A stretch of DNA of 64,000 bases from M3007 sp046329435 (GCA_046329435.1 JAXLUR010000010.1:62001-126000); one strand, 5' to 3'; shown: positions 43,635 to 53,227, counted from the stretch's first letter. Made by a program: numbers and translations. Notes: a model not told the origin generated them from the letters alone.

Positions 43635-44100
43635 GCTGCGTTTTTAATTTAAGTGAGTGAATGTTTTGTTCGAGAATTTACTCCGCTTGTAGCAACACAT
43701 TTTTGCAAGGACAGGCAAAACGCCGTTTGGATTTCTTTATACCGACATAGATGCAGGCTTCCGAAATTTTGGCGTGCTGCCTTGAAAAATATTTTGCCTT
43801 CGGGCGAAAAAACGCCGGATTTGTAGGCCGGGCGTTGCTTTTATGCGGCGGTAAAAATAGTGTAAGACGTACAATTTCCAACAAGCCCTATTTGAAATGA
43901 ATTTTTATTTTCATGACAAACAGGCAATATTATTTGTTAATTGCAGGTAAATCGGGGTTTATGGAGGTGTTTGGCCAAACACTCCGGCTGAGTCCGATGC
44001 CTTTGGCGAAACGCAAACCCCGGTTTGCCACCTTTGCGCCAAATTTGTTTGATGCCGTTTACCAAAACGGCAGTCTTGCAACTTCGCTGCCCGCAAGCCA
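43635..44100. other. 466-bp intergenic region with clustered palindromes
   Basis: This region lies between the exbB start and the kdsA stop. It has a perfect 16-bp palindrome GTGTTTGGCCAAACAC (43967-43982), GCAAACC/GGTTTGC (44013-44019/44022-44028), GCCGTTT/AAACGGC (44054-44060/44065-44071) and a wider inverted pair CGGGGTTT/AAACCCCG (43953-43960/44015-44022). None has a T-run. The rest, up to 43950, is AT-rich and presumably holds the exbB promoter. Confidence 0.5.
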
Positions 44101-44922
44101 TCAATACCGGATAGCCTGCCGGATGCGGACCAGCCGTTCCAGCAGCCCTTCCAGCTTGTCGAGGGGGAGCATATTGGCTCCGTCCGACAGGGCTTCGGAT
44201 GGTTTGGGGTGGGTTTCGATAAACAAACCATCTGCGCCCACCGCGATGCCTGCCCGCGCAATGGTCTCGATGAGGGCTGGCCGGCCGCCCGTTACGCCGC
44301 TGCTCTGGTTGGGTTGTTGGAGCGAATGGGTGCAATCGAGCACGACGGTGGCGCCGTATTGCTGCATGACCGGCAGCCCGCGAAAATCGACGACCAGGTC
44401 CTGATAGCCGAATGTTGTACCACGTTCGGTGAGTATGACATTGACATTGCCTTCTTCCTCTACCTTTTCCTTGGCAAAACGCATCGCTTCGGGGCTCACA
44501 AATTGCCCTTTTTTAATGTTGACGATCTTGCCGGTTTGGGCTGCCGCGACGAGCAGACTGGTTTGCCGGCATAAAAAAGCGGGTATCTGCAAGATGTCCA
44601 CATAGGCGGCTGCCAGTGTGGCCTCCGGGTCGCTGTGAATGTCGGTCGTCACCGGAACATCGAAATGCCGGCCAACCGCCTGCAGGATGCCCAGCGCTTT
44701 TTCGTCGCCGATGCCGGTGAAGGAATCGCGTTTGCTGCGGTTGGCTTTTCGGTAAGAGCCTTTAAAAATATAAGGTATTTCGAGCCGCATACACATTTCA
44801 TTTACTGCGCCGGCAATGTCGAAGGCCATTTGCTCCCCTTCGATTGCGCAAGGGCCTGCGATGAGAAAAAAATTACCCGAGCCGCTGTTTTTCAGCCGCG
44901 GAATGTCGGTTTGCCAATTCAT
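44101..44922 (-). CDS. kdsA: 3-deoxy-8-phosphooctulonate (KDO-8-P) synthase
   Basis: Condenses phosphoenolpyruvate with D-arabinose 5-phosphate to KDO-8-phosphate for the LPS inner core. It has 273 residues. Signatures are LIAGPCAIEGEQ, FKGSYRKANRSKRDSFTGIG, VTTDIHS, LQIPAFLCRQTSLL and NIKKGQFVSPEAM, with ILTERGTTFGYQDLVVDFRGL and VVLDCTHSLQQPN. The cysteine in AGPCAIE marks it as possibly the metal-dependent type, but I would not rely on that. It has its own promoter at 44943-44950 and a short UTR. Confidence 0.95.
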   Translation of the reverse strand: MNWQTDIPRLKNSGSGNFFLIAGPCAIEGEQMAFDIAGAVNEMCMRLEIPYIFKGSYRKANRSKRDSFTGIGDEKALGILQAVGRHFDVPVTTDIHSDPEATLAAAYVDILQIPAFLCRQTSLLVAAAQTGKIVNIKKGQFVSPEAMRFAKEKVEEEGNVNVILTERGTTFGYQDLVVDFRGLPVMQQYGATVVLDCTHSLQQPNQSSGVTGGRPALIETIARAGIAVGADGLFIETHPKPSEALSDGANMLPLDKLEGLLERLVRIRQAIRY

Positions 44923-44942
44923 ATCTGATCTTCTTTTTGCCG

Positions 44943-44950
44943 CAAAGGTA
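44943..44950 (-). promoter_or_regulatory. -7 promoter element of kdsA
   Basis: TACCTTTG on the minus strand, 20 bp before the kdsA start codon at 44922. It overlaps the space just before the stop of the upstream M1 peptidase gene. Confidence 0.6.
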
Positions 44951-44958
44951 GATGTTCG

Positions 44959-47900
44959 TCAGTGCAGAAGATGGTCTGCAATGTCGTTGGGTGTGAGGTT
45001 GCGCAGGCGAATACTCCAGGTAATACGCGATCCGTACTTGCCTCCGGCCTGATCGTATTGGTCTTGGAGCACCCCTGCATTGACCAGCGGGAAGTACACT
45101 TCGAAACCTCCTCCGAAAAAGCTGAGCATCAGCCCGCCGCTCCACAAAAACTGATCTTCAAAATCGGGTTTTTGCCCCGCTATTTCGGCGCTTTTAAAGT
45201 AGCCGAGATCGAAATAAGGTTTCAGCGGCAAACCCAGGGGCAGCCGGAAAGGCAGGTCGGCGCGCAGGTTGAGCGAAGCCGCGAAATCCTGCGAAAACCC
45301 GAGGTAGGGATAAGCCGATCCGAATGCGTTTTTAAAACCGCCATCGGTCTGACTGACTTGCCGGGCAAAGATGCCTTCGGGATCGGTGCGGCCGAGGAAG
45401 AGCTGATCGAAGCGGTAGTCGTTGAAGCCTTGCGGGAGCAGGGTGAGCCGTTCGGGGGTGACCCGCGAAGTGCCCCCGTCGGTGTTGTACCAGAAAACAC
45501 CAGCGAAAAAACGCGCCGTGATCTTTCTTTTTTCGGTATAATAAAATTGCTGCCGGTAACTGAGGGTATTGCGCAGATACGAGCGGCCGCGTTCGTACAG
45601 GTTGTTGTCCTTGTCCTGAAATTCGAGGGCGACCGACAAGGTCCAGGGATTTGGCAATCTTTTCCGGGCGGCTTCGTAGCGCAGCTCGTAAATGGTATTG
45701 CGGTTGAAGGTGCGGCCCAGGAGATTGCCTTCCACATCGAATTTATCCACTTCCCGCCCGGTAAAAATGGTGCGCAGGTTGAGCCAGTGCCTGAAAGAAG
45801 TGGACCCGCTCCGCAGTTCGCCGCGCACCTGCGGCGCGATGCGATAGTAGCGATCATACGTTTGGGTCCCCCAATGATAATCCATCTGGCAACTTTTGGC
45901 GCTTATGCCCACGGTCAGGCGCGGGAAGGCTCCGCCAGGGTAGAGGTTGAGCCGGATGTCGGCGAGGCCCGCCGGTTTTTTGGAGCCGATGCCCAAACCG
46001 GGCGCGAGGTAATACTGGATTTTCTGACCGGGAAACGGCGGGTTGTACAACAACAGTCCTATCATGGTTTTGTCGTAGTTGTTCCAGCCCAGCCAGGGCA
46101 GAATGCCCAGCGTACGTTTGTTCGGGTGTTCGAACAAACGGGCCGCGTCAACCTGGACTCTGCTGCGCCGGCTGTTGTTCTGATGCCGTACGTCGAGGGT
46201 GCTGAAATCGCGGTCGATGACAAATTCATCCACATCTTCGGCGGCAAACACCACGGTTTCCTTTGCCGACGCAGGCGCCGGGTACCATTGTGTGCCGGCG
46301 ACCTGCCCTTTACGGAGGGCCGTCACCGGAAACGGGGCGTTGAGCCTGCCCTTGTTCCGCACGGTTAGCCGGTAGCCGCCTGCCACTTTTTCTACTTTGT
46401 CAAGCGCATAATCGGTGTGCCGGCCGGTCGTCATGGTTTGCATAAACCAGCCGACATCGACGCCGGCAGCAGTCATACTTTGCTGAAAATCTTCGGGATA
46501 CGGGTGCCTGAACTGCCACTCGCGGTAGTAAGCCTGCATGGCCTGGTCGAATGTTGCGGTACCGACCGATTTTTCAAGCCAGCCCATGCAAAGTGCCGTT
46601 TTCATATACACCATCAGGCCGTAGGCGGCAGGGGTGAAACGGTCGGAGCGAGTGTCGGGCGGGGTATCGTCGTGGTGCCGTGCCATGACGAGGTAACCGG
46701 TGTACAACAACGGACCGTATTGCTTCGGGTCGTAGAGTTTTTTGGGCAACATGCCGTCGCCCATGCTGCTGTTATAATACTTTTGGGTGTACCGCGTCTC
46801 GTAGTAGGTGTTGATCCCTTCGTCCATCCACGGATGTTCGCGTTCGTTGCTGGCCAGAATGCCGTAGAACCAGTTGTGCCCGACCTCGTGCGTAATCACA
46901 TCGTCGAGGTCGCGCGGGCTGCCCGCATTGCCGATCACGGTGATCATGGGGTACTCCATGCCGCCGCCGGCACTCAGGGCCGAATGCACGGCCGTGGCGT
47001 GCGGCCAGGGGTATTCTCCCACGCATTCGGAGTAAAATTCGACCGCGCGGCGCACATAAAATGCACCTTTTTGCCAGGTGCGGAAGTCTTCATCGGTAAA
47101 CATGGCCCAGCAATCGACCGTTCGGCCCGATGCGAGCCGCGCGGTGTCGCGCATGACGTTGAAACGCTTGTCGGCAAACCACGCAAAATCGTGCACTTTT
47201 TCCGCCTTGTAATGCAGGGTTTTGGTGTTGGCCGACGAGGGCGGAAATGATTGCGTACGAAACCTGGGCTTCTTTTCGCTCAAATCTGTTTTCATCAATT
47301 TGGCGCGGGTTTCAGTTTCTTTTTGCGCCAAAAATGCCCATTCTTCGGGGTTTTGCAAAACACCCGTGGCGCCCACGACGTAATTGGCCGGCAGGGTGAT
47401 CGTCACGTCGAACGCCCCGAACTCGGAGTAAAACTCGCCTTGGTCGAGGTAGGGGATCGGGTGCCATCCCCTGGTGTCGTACACTGCGGGTTTGGGAAAC
47501 CACTGCGTCATCTGGTAGGATTGGCCGACGTGTCCCAGCCGCGAAAACGAGGCCGGAATGTCGAGCACGAAAGGCGTGCTGATCGTAATGCTGCCGCCGG
47601 GCGCCAGGGGGCGAGGCAATTGCAGGCGGGCGATGTCGGGGTTTTTCGGATCGAAAGACCATTTGATCTGCTGGCCATCAACCTTGAAGTCGAGGCGGCT
47701 TAGCCCGCCCATCGAGCTGTCGGGAGCAAAATAAAACTTGCCATCCTGCTGGTCGGCTTTTTGCCGAGCAAAGGCCGAGCGGCGGCTGGCATATGCATTC
47801 GGCCAGCAATGCATCCAGATCTCCGGCAATTCATCGGGTGAATGATTGGTGTAGACCATGCTGATCTCGGCGTTCAGGCTGTGCTGCCGGTCGTCGAGCG

Positions 47901-47997
47901 TTGCCGTGATTGTGTAATTGACCTCTTGCTGAAAATAGGTTTTTTGGGCTGGCAGTGAAAAAGGGAATACTGCCAGCGCGACAAGTAACAGCCTCAT
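44959..47997 (-). CDS. M1 family metallopeptidase, exported
   Basis: A 1,012-residue zinc aminopeptidase-like protein with a signal peptide (MRLLLVALAVFPFSLPAQ). The N-terminal beta-saddle is followed by the catalytic domain: exopeptidase-like GGGMEYPMITVIG (about 344-356) and the zinc site HEVGHNW with His370, Glu371, His374 and, after the usual 18 residues, Glu393 (DEG). The last roughly 350 residues are a beta-rich C-terminal region that looks like an outer-membrane barrel (repeated short strands such as RRLPNPWTLSVALEF and FRLPLGLPLKPYFDLGYF, ending SIRLRNLTPNDIADHLLH). It probably degrades peptides at the cell envelope. The pairing of an M1 peptidase with a barrel-like C-terminus recurs in Bacteroidota. 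Confidence 0.88.
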   Translation of the reverse strand: MRLLLVALAVFPFSLPAQKTYFQQEVNYTITATLDDRQHSLNAEISMVYTNHSPDELPEIWMHCWPNAYASRRSAFARQKADQQDGKFYFAPDSSMGGLSRLDFKVDGQQIKWSFDPKNPDIARLQLPRPLAPGGSITISTPFVLDIPASFSRLGHVGQSYQMTQWFPKPAVYDTRGWHPIPYLDQGEFYSEFGAFDVTITLPANYVVGATGVLQNPEEWAFLAQKETETRAKLMKTDLSEKKPRFRTQSFPPSSANTKTLHYKAEKVHDFAWFADKRFNVMRDTARLASGRTVDCWAMFTDEDFRTWQKGAFYVRRAVEFYSECVGEYPWPHATAVHSALSAGGGMEYPMITVIGNAGSPRDLDDVITHEVGHNWFYGILASNEREHPWMDEGINTYYETRYTQKYYNSSMGDGMLPKKLYDPKQYGPLLYTGYLVMARHHDDTPPDTRSDRFTPAAYGLMVYMKTALCMGWLEKSVGTATFDQAMQAYYREWQFRHPYPEDFQQSMTAAGVDVGWFMQTMTTGRHTDYALDKVEKVAGGYRLTVRNKGRLNAPFPVTALRKGQVAGTQWYPAPASAKETVVFAAEDVDEFVIDRDFSTLDVRHQNNSRRSRVQVDAARLFEHPNKRTLGILPWLGWNNYDKTMIGLLLYNPPFPGQKIQYYLAPGLGIGSKKPAGLADIRLNLYPGGAFPRLTVGISAKSCQMDYHWGTQTYDRYYRIAPQVRGELRSGSTSFRHWLNLRTIFTGREVDKFDVEGNLLGRTFNRNTIYELRYEAARKRLPNPWTLSVALEFQDKDNNLYERGRSYLRNTLSYRQQFYYTEKRKITARFFAGVFWYNTDGGTSRVTPERLTLLPQGFNDYRFDQLFLGRTDPEGIFARQVSQTDGGFKNAFGSAYPYLGFSQDFAASLNLRADLPFRLPLGLPLKPYFDLGYFKSAEIAGQKPDFEDQFLWSGGLMLSFFGGGFEVYFPLVNAGVLQDQYDQAGGKYGSRITWSIRLRNLTPNDIADHLLH

Positions 47998-48025
47998 CTG
48001 AAACGGTTTTTATCCCGAAACCGGG

Positions 48026-49828
48026 TTATTTGAATTTATCCTTGACAAAAACGAGTCCCCGAAAGCGCATCAGGGAGGCGTCGCCGTTTTCTCCGGGGCG
48101 CAGTTCCAGTTCTTCCACGACAATCCGCGCTTCGATGCGGTGGCCGTTGAAATCGAACGTTTCTGCGCCCGTGGGCAGGTAAATAGCGTCTTCCACCAGA
48201 TCGCTGGCGAGCCATTCCTTCATTTTGGGCCTGAAATTGATGGTTTCGAGGTCTTCATAACGGCTGCCGTGGCGTTCGCGCCAAACCAGTCCGCTGCCGT
48301 CGTTGGCTATTTCAAAATAACGGCCTATGCCGGGCGGGTCCGAATACTCATTGGCTTCGACCCGATACCAGGTCTGGTAGCCGCGTATGTTGCCCGTATT
48401 GACCAGGCTATTGGGGGCTACCCGAAGCAGGTTGGAATAATCGTTGCGCGCGCTACGGATGCCGATCAGGTGAGTGAGTCGTCCGACTTTGCCGTAATTG
48501 CCCCTCGGGGCGGGCGGCAGACTGTCGATCGGCCGGTCGAGCCAGGGCTGAATTTCTTCCAGAGCGGCGTGTTGGTCAAGCCAGTAAAAAATATCGGTGA
48601 CGCGCTGTGCATCGCGGCCGGTAAAATCATCGTCCGAACGGATGATTTTGCCATTGAGCATCCTGCCGTTGCGGATCAGGAGGTCTTCGAGGGCGCTCAG
48701 CTGGCTGTTTTCCGAAACACGAAACGCATTGTAAGGACCCAGAACCGACAATAAGGCAAATATGCCGAGCGAGATCGGGATGAATTTGATGTTGTCGAGG
48801 CGCGAAATGGCAAAATACAGGCCGTTGACCAGCAGCCACAGCGCTATGGCGCACACAAAGAACCGCGGCGGGGTGACCCCGTAATCACCAATCCGGCGGT
48901 AAATAGCCGCAAACAAAAGCGCCACCAGCGGCAGCAGAATCCACCAGAACCAGCGTCGGTAATTGCGAACGATAGGGCTCTGATCGAATTGTGGCAGCTG
49001 GTAGTTCAGCAAATAGGTAAAAATGCCGGCAACCGAAAACCCGATGACCAGCGAAGAAATCCAGCCGTGAGGCAGCCACCAGCCGACGATGATCCGGCCG
49101 GCATAGGCATACAAAATCAGGAAGTACAGCCCGACAATCGGGATCAAAATGTATTTGCACAGGTTTTTGAAAACGGTGTTGTACGCTGTTTCAGAGGCGT
49201 CGAGGGCAAAATGCCGCGGCACGTGGTGCAGGAAATAGGTTGTGTTGAACAGGCCGGCCAACAGGATAAACAGGTGCACGTACACCTCGTCGCGTATGTT
49301 AATATCGAACAGCCGTTTGAGGGCCACGACGGCCAGCGACAGACCGCCCCAGAGAATCAGGGTGAACACTGCGCCCACGATGAAACTGGCAAACAATTGT
49401 TTGTTGTATTCCCAAAAGTCGTTGATTTTCAGGTTGTTCAAATAAGGAGCTACCGCTACGAACAGGTGCGCAGCCAGCAGAATAACCGTGAAGCGCACGC
49501 CTTCTGTTTCGCCGAAGTTCGGCGCGAGCGGGTTGGGCAAAACCGTGTAATACAGCGTCAGCAACAAGGCGCCCGCGGCCATCAAAGCCCAGTGTCGCCA
49601 GTTGCGTTCCAGCCAGTTGCGCGATTCGGCAAGAGTGCTCAGCCCGACAAAAAGCGGAATGCCGAGTTGCGCCATCATCCAAAGCCGGACCATGTCGGGC
49701 CGGTTCTCTTGTTCGACAATTGTCATCAATGCCACGACCGCCACGACGGTCGAGACCGCAACAACCGGGAAGCGGCGGATAACTGCTCCCGTCGAGCGCA
49801 GCAGGAAAATCAACGAAGGTAATTTCAT
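48026..49828 (-). CDS. DUF4153 family membrane protein
   Basis: A 600-residue protein. The N-terminal about 400 residues carry some twelve hydrophobic helices, including NNLKINDFWEYNKQLFASFIVGAVFTLILWGG and HVPRHFALDASETAYNTVFKNLCKYILIPIVGLYFLILYAYA, which resemble DUF4153. The C-terminal about 190 residues are soluble, starting around SALEDLLIRNGRMLNGKII, with no enzymatic motif I recognise. It starts 90 bp from the divergent gene at 49919 and lies 28 bp upstream of the M1 peptidase gene on the same strand, so the two are probably co-transcribed. Function unknown. Confidence 0.85.
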   Translation of the reverse strand: MKLPSLIFLLRSTGAVIRRFPVVAVSTVVAVVALMTIVEQENRPDMVRLWMMAQLGIPLFVGLSTLAESRNWLERNWRHWALMAAGALLLTLYYTVLPNPLAPNFGETEGVRFTVILLAAHLFVAVAPYLNNLKINDFWEYNKQLFASFIVGAVFTLILWGGLSLAVVALKRLFDINIRDEVYVHLFILLAGLFNTTYFLHHVPRHFALDASETAYNTVFKNLCKYILIPIVGLYFLILYAYAGRIIVGWWLPHGWISSLVIGFSVAGIFTYLLNYQLPQFDQSPIVRNYRRWFWWILLPLVALLFAAIYRRIGDYGVTPPRFFVCAIALWLLVNGLYFAISRLDNIKFIPISLGIFALLSVLGPYNAFRVSENSQLSALEDLLIRNGRMLNGKIIRSDDDFTGRDAQRVTDIFYWLDQHAALEEIQPWLDRPIDSLPPAPRGNYGKVGRLTHLIGIRSARNDYSNLLRVAPNSLVNTGNIRGYQTWYRVEANEYSDPPGIGRYFEIANDGSGLVWRERHGSRYEDLETINFRPKMKEWLASDLVEDAIYLPTGAETFDFNGHRIEARIVVEELELRPGENGDASLMRFRGLVFVKDKFK

Positions 49829-49891
49829 GGTTCAAAACGGCTTTGTCGGGCGGAAAATTAGGCATTTTTCATAGGCGCCGGGTTTGTTGGC

Positions 49892-49899
49892 TATTTTTG
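49892..49899 (+). promoter_or_regulatory. -7 promoter element for the secreted hypothetical gene
   Basis: TATTTTTG, 19 bp before the ATG at 49919. No clear -33 element. Confidence 0.45.
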
Positions 49900-49918
49900 C
49901 CCTCAAGAAAGACTGTAT

Positions 49919-50464
49919 ATGCGAACAACACTGTTATTCTGCCTGCTGCTCGGCGCCTTTGCTCTCGGCGCACAAACAGCCGATTCACTTGCCTTCCCGG
50001 CTTCCTGGGCCGGCGACTGGTCGGGTAAACTCATGATTTACAATGCCAAAGGATTGGCGCAAAGTGTCGATATGACGGTGGAAATCCACAAGATCGACAC
50101 CTCCGCTACGGGGCGTTACACCTTCGGACTGATCTACGGCTCCAAGGAGCAAGACTGGCGCCCGTACGAACTGGTGCCGGTCAAACCCGAACGGGGACTG
50201 TGGAGGGTCGATGAAAAGAATTCGATCCTCATGGAAAGTTACCTGATCGGGCCCAAACTCCTCTGCTGGTTTACGGTAGAGGGCAGCCGCATTCTCTGTA
50301 CCTACGAAAAAACCGGCCCCGATACCATGACCTTCGAGGTCATGTCGGGCAGCGAAAAGCCGGCCAGCACGACCGGCAATACCAAACAGGGTGAAGAAGA
50401 CATTCCGGAAGTCAACACATTTCCCTTTGTCGTTTTTCAACGGGCATTGCTGCACAAAAAATGA
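49919..50464 (+). CDS. Secreted hypothetical protein, beta-rich
   Basis: A 181-residue exported protein with a signal peptide (MRTTLLFCLLLGAFALGAQ). The mature part starts with ASWAGDWSGKLMIYNAKGLAQSVDMTVEIHKID and continues as alternating strands with one cysteine-containing strand pair (LLCWFTVEGSRILCTYEKTG). This resembles small lipocalin-like or avidin-like barrels, but no family motif is decisive. It is followed after 76 bp by the YdjM-like gene. Function unknown. Confidence 0.72.
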   Translation: MRTTLLFCLLLGAFALGAQTADSLAFPASWAGDWSGKLMIYNAKGLAQSVDMTVEIHKIDTSATGRYTFGLIYGSKEQDWRPYELVPVKPERGLWRVDEKNSILMESYLIGPKLLCWFTVEGSRILCTYEKTGPDTMTFEVMSGSEKPASTTGNTKQGEEDIPEVNTFPFVVFQRALLHKK

Positions 50465-50511
50465 AAGACTTTTTTGTGCGAAAATTGATGAATAAAATTT
50501 TGATTGTCAGT

Positions 50512-50519
50512 TAGTTTTG
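50512..50519 (+). promoter_or_regulatory. -7 promoter element for the YdjM-like gene
   Basis: TAGTTTTG, 21 bp before the ATG at 50541. A TTG at 50485-50487 is slightly too far (24 bp). Confidence 0.45.
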
Positions 50520-50540
50520 CTGTAATCAACCCAAAGTATT

Positions 50541-51779
50541 ATGGATTCCCTCACCCAAATCGTACTCGGTGCAGCCTGTGGAGAAGCCGTGGCAGGCAAA
50601 AGAATCGGCAACAGGGCCATGTTGTGGGGCGCCATAGGCGGCACCATACCCGACCTCGATGTGTTTGCCACCTTCCTGACCGACGAACTGACCGCCACCT
50701 CGTTTCACCGGGGATTTATGCATTCCATGCTCTTCGCCGCGCTGGCGCCCTGGGCCCTGGCCCGGATGGTCCAGTGGTTTTACGAAAAAGGGCACTACCG
50801 GAATCGAGGGTACAAGATCGGCGCCATGTCGGTCTGGATACTGATCTATTTTCTGGCAGCCGCGGGGATCAATTTTATCCCGGTCATGCTCGGCGAGGGA
50901 CTGAGCTGGTATATTTTTCTGCCAACCCTGCTGCTCGGGCTGTGGTTCGTCCGGAAATTATGGCGCGACTACCTGCAGCGCGATTTTACCCAGGTAGAAG
51001 CGCCGTACCTGATCTGGGTGTCGCTGTTCTTCTGGAGCATTTTTACGCACCCGATTCTCGATTGTTTTACCAATTTCGGCACGCAGATCTGGCAGCCTTT
51101 TTCCGATTTCCGGGTGCAGTGGAACTCCGTTTCCGTCGTTGACCCGATGGCCACTGTGCCTTTCGGTATCTGCCTCCTCGTCGCCTCCCGCTTTTCCAGG
51201 GATTCGCGCCTGCGGGCTGGCTGGAACTGGGCGGGTATCCTGTGGTTTTGCGGCTACCTCGGCTACACCATGTGGCATAAAAGCGTGGCCGACCAAATTT
51301 TTGAAGATACGCTGGAAGCGCGCAACATCCGCTATCACCGCTATATGACCAACCCTTCTATCTTCAACAATATCGTTTGGTACGGCATTGCGGAGGGCGA
51401 TACGGCGTACTATTTCGGCATGTACGGCTTCAACGATACGGGCAAACGTTTCACGCCCATATCCGTGTTGCCCAAAAACCATGAGCTGCTCGACCCGATC
51501 GGGCACGACACCCGGGCCGGGTACTTTCTGCGCTGGTTCAGCAATGGTTATTACAACGTCGGCCCGTACAACGGCGACACCCTGCAGGTCAACGACCTGC
51601 GCTTTGGCTTGCTCGGCGATTCCCTCACGGATAACAACTACGTATTCCCCTTCCTCGTGTTTAAAAACGATCGGGGCGAATGGGATATCAAGCAAAACAA
51701 TCGCAACCGCAGCAGTGTAAAAGGAAGCGAGGCTTCTTTTGAAGGCTTGTGGAAGCGGATAAAAGGTGAGGGCTTTTAA
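50541..51779 (+). CDS. Membrane-bound metal-dependent hydrolase, YdjM/DUF457 family
   Basis: A 412-residue membrane protein. The start MDSLTQIVLGAACGEAVAG and IGGTIPDLDVFATFLTDELTATSFHRGFMHSMLFA give the conserved D, H and H residues of the YdjM (LexA-regulated, putative inner-membrane hydrolase) family. A further THPILDCFTNFGTQIWQPF segment matches its HPxxD motif. There are four to five membrane helices, then a roughly 160-residue soluble C-terminus (after about 250) that is longer than in E. coli YdjM. The natural substrate is unknown. cdsA follows after 32 bp on the same strand. Confidence 0.87.
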   Translation: MDSLTQIVLGAACGEAVAGKRIGNRAMLWGAIGGTIPDLDVFATFLTDELTATSFHRGFMHSMLFAALAPWALARMVQWFYEKGHYRNRGYKIGAMSVWILIYFLAAAGINFIPVMLGEGLSWYIFLPTLLLGLWFVRKLWRDYLQRDFTQVEAPYLIWVSLFFWSIFTHPILDCFTNFGTQIWQPFSDFRVQWNSVSVVDPMATVPFGICLLVASRFSRDSRLRAGWNWAGILWFCGYLGYTMWHKSVADQIFEDTLEARNIRYHRYMTNPSIFNNIVWYGIAEGDTAYYFGMYGFNDTGKRFTPISVLPKNHELLDPIGHDTRAGYFLRWFSNGYYNVGPYNGDTLQVNDLRFGLLGDSLTDNNYVFPFLVFKNDRGEWDIKQNNRNRSSVKGSEASFEGLWKRIKGEGF

Positions 51780-51811
51780 TCCCCAACTTCGGACTTTTTT
51801 AATTCAACAAA

Positions 51812-52618
51812 ATGAAACAAAGAGCCATAACGGCAGTATTTTTTGCCATCGCCATGATTGGAGGGGTTTACGGGGGACTGCTGCCGTTCAGAATACTGAG
51901 TTTTTTGATCGCGGCCGGGAGCCTGTGGGAATTGCTGGGGTTGATGTTGCCGGAGGAGGCAGGCAAGCCGCTGCGCCGCGTGGTCGGTCTGATCTGGGGG
52001 CTTGCGCCATTTGTGGCTGTGCTCACTCTGGGCAATGAGAAAGTGGTGTTGCTGGCTGTTTTTCCTGCTTTCCTGTTTCTGTTGCTTCTTATCGAGTTGT
52101 TCGGCCAATCCGCGTCGCCGTTCTCCAATGTGGGCGCCTATCTGCTCGGTATGTTTTACATCGCCATGCCGATACTTCTTTTGCAGTTTTTGGCCCAGAA
52201 ACCCGGCTTCGGATACGCGCCCAACCGGGTGTTCGGTTTGTTGTGGCTGGTTTGGACCAATGACACACTTGCCTACCTGATCGGCTCAAAGCTGGGGCGA
52301 ACCCGGCTGTTTCCGCGAGTTTCGCCCAACAAAACCTGGGAAGGGACCATTGGGGGCGCCCTGTGTACGGTCGGCATGGCCTGGCTGTTGTCGCAGTATT
52401 TCGACGATTATTCCAGCTCGCAATGGCTGTTACTCGGCCTTGTCGTGGGCGTTTTCGGCACCCTGGGCGATCTGGTGGAAAGCATGTTGAAACGAAGCCT
52501 CGGAGTGAAAGACTCGGGCACTCTGTTGCCGGGGCACGGCGGCTTGCTCGACCGTTTCGATGCCTTTCTTTTTGTGATTCCCTTTGCCTGGCTGGCGATG
52601 GGAATACTGGATCAATAA
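51812..52618 (+). CDS. cdsA: Phosphatidate cytidylyltransferase
   Basis: Makes CDP-diacylglycerol from CTP and phosphatidate, the branch point for phospholipids in the inner membrane. It has 268 residues with about eight membrane helices. The C-terminal signature is complete: SPNKTWEGTIGG, FGTLGDLVESMLKR and KDSGTLLPGHGGLLDRFDAFLF, with the conserved KD, HGG and DRFD residues. The stop is 5 bp from the convergent pnuC stop, with no obvious terminator between them. Confidence 0.95.
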   Translation: MKQRAITAVFFAIAMIGGVYGGLLPFRILSFLIAAGSLWELLGLMLPEEAGKPLRRVVGLIWGLAPFVAVLTLGNEKVVLLAVFPAFLFLLLLIELFGQSASPFSNVGAYLLGMFYIAMPILLLQFLAQKPGFGYAPNRVFGLLWLVWTNDTLAYLIGSKLGRTRLFPRVSPNKTWEGTIGGALCTVGMAWLLSQYFDDYSSSQWLLLGLVVGVFGTLGDLVESMLKRSLGVKDSGTLLPGHGGLLDRFDAFLFVIPFAWLAMGILDQ

Positions 52619-52623
52619 CAGGG

Positions 52624-53181
52624 TCAGGCCAGTTTGCGCTTCCATTCGATGTAGCCCAGCGCAGCCTGCACCAGAAACACGGCGTAGAGCGCGGCGAAGA
52701 AGTACAGCGATTTGTCGGCGTACATAAATATGTACACCTGATCGACAGCCAGCCAGAGTATCCAGTTTTCGAGGTAACGTTTGTTCATCCACCATTGCGC
52801 TATGATAGACTGCGACGTGCAAAACGCATCGCGGTAGGGGAAACTGGCGTTGGTCCAGCTGTGCATGGTATAGCCCAGTCCAAATGTACCGGCCAGCAGC
52901 AGGATGCCGGTGACCAGCCATTGTCGGTTGGAAAGCGAACGGACGGCGATGCGCTGGTCGTCGGCGCGGTCGCTGCGGCTCCAGAGCACCCAGCCCTGCA
53001 CCTGCATGATGCCGAACACGCCCTGGAGCAACATGTCGGAATACAAGCGGCTTTGGTAGCACACGATGGCGGTGAGCGCGACCTGCACGAGGCCGATGGG
53101 GAAGGTCCAGATATTGCGCCGTACCACGAGCCAGACGCAGATGACGCCGAGCACGGAAGCGATGATTTCGAGCCAGTTCAT
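52624..53181 (-). CDS. pnuC: Nicotinamide riboside/mononucleotide transporter PnuC
   Basis: A 185-residue membrane protein with about six to seven helices. The PnuC signatures are WTFPIGLVQVALTAIVCYQSRLYSDMLLQ, QGWVLW, and ENWILWLAVDQVYIFMY, which carries the conserved tryptophan/aspartate residues of the substrate pore. PnuC facilitates uptake of nicotinamide riboside (or thiamin for PnuT relatives) and depends on a cytoplasmic kinase for trapping. No NadR/kinase gene and no TPP or NAD riboswitch is visible upstream; instead a terminator hairpin lies 11 bp before the start codon. Substrate choice is therefore open. Confidence 0.9.
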   Translation of the reverse strand: MNWLEIIASVLGVICVWLVVRRNIWTFPIGLVQVALTAIVCYQSRLYSDMLLQGVFGIMQVQGWVLWSRSDRADDQRIAVRSLSNRQWLVTGILLLAGTFGLGYTMHSWTNASFPYRDAFCTSQSIIAQWWMNKRYLENWILWLAVDQVYIFMYADKSLYFFAALYAVFLVQAALGYIEWKRKLA

Positions 53182-53191
53182 GGCGGTAAAA

Positions 53192-53227
53192 GTAAAAAGC
53201 CTTTTGTCGTAATCGACAAAAGGCTTT
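53192..53227 (-). terminator. Intrinsic terminator after the small peptide gene
   Basis: Perfect 14-bp stem (53196-53209 with 53214-53227), loop TAAT. A-rich sequence at 53194-53198 gives U-rich RNA on the minus strand. It lies between the peptide gene and pnuC. Confidence 0.85.
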
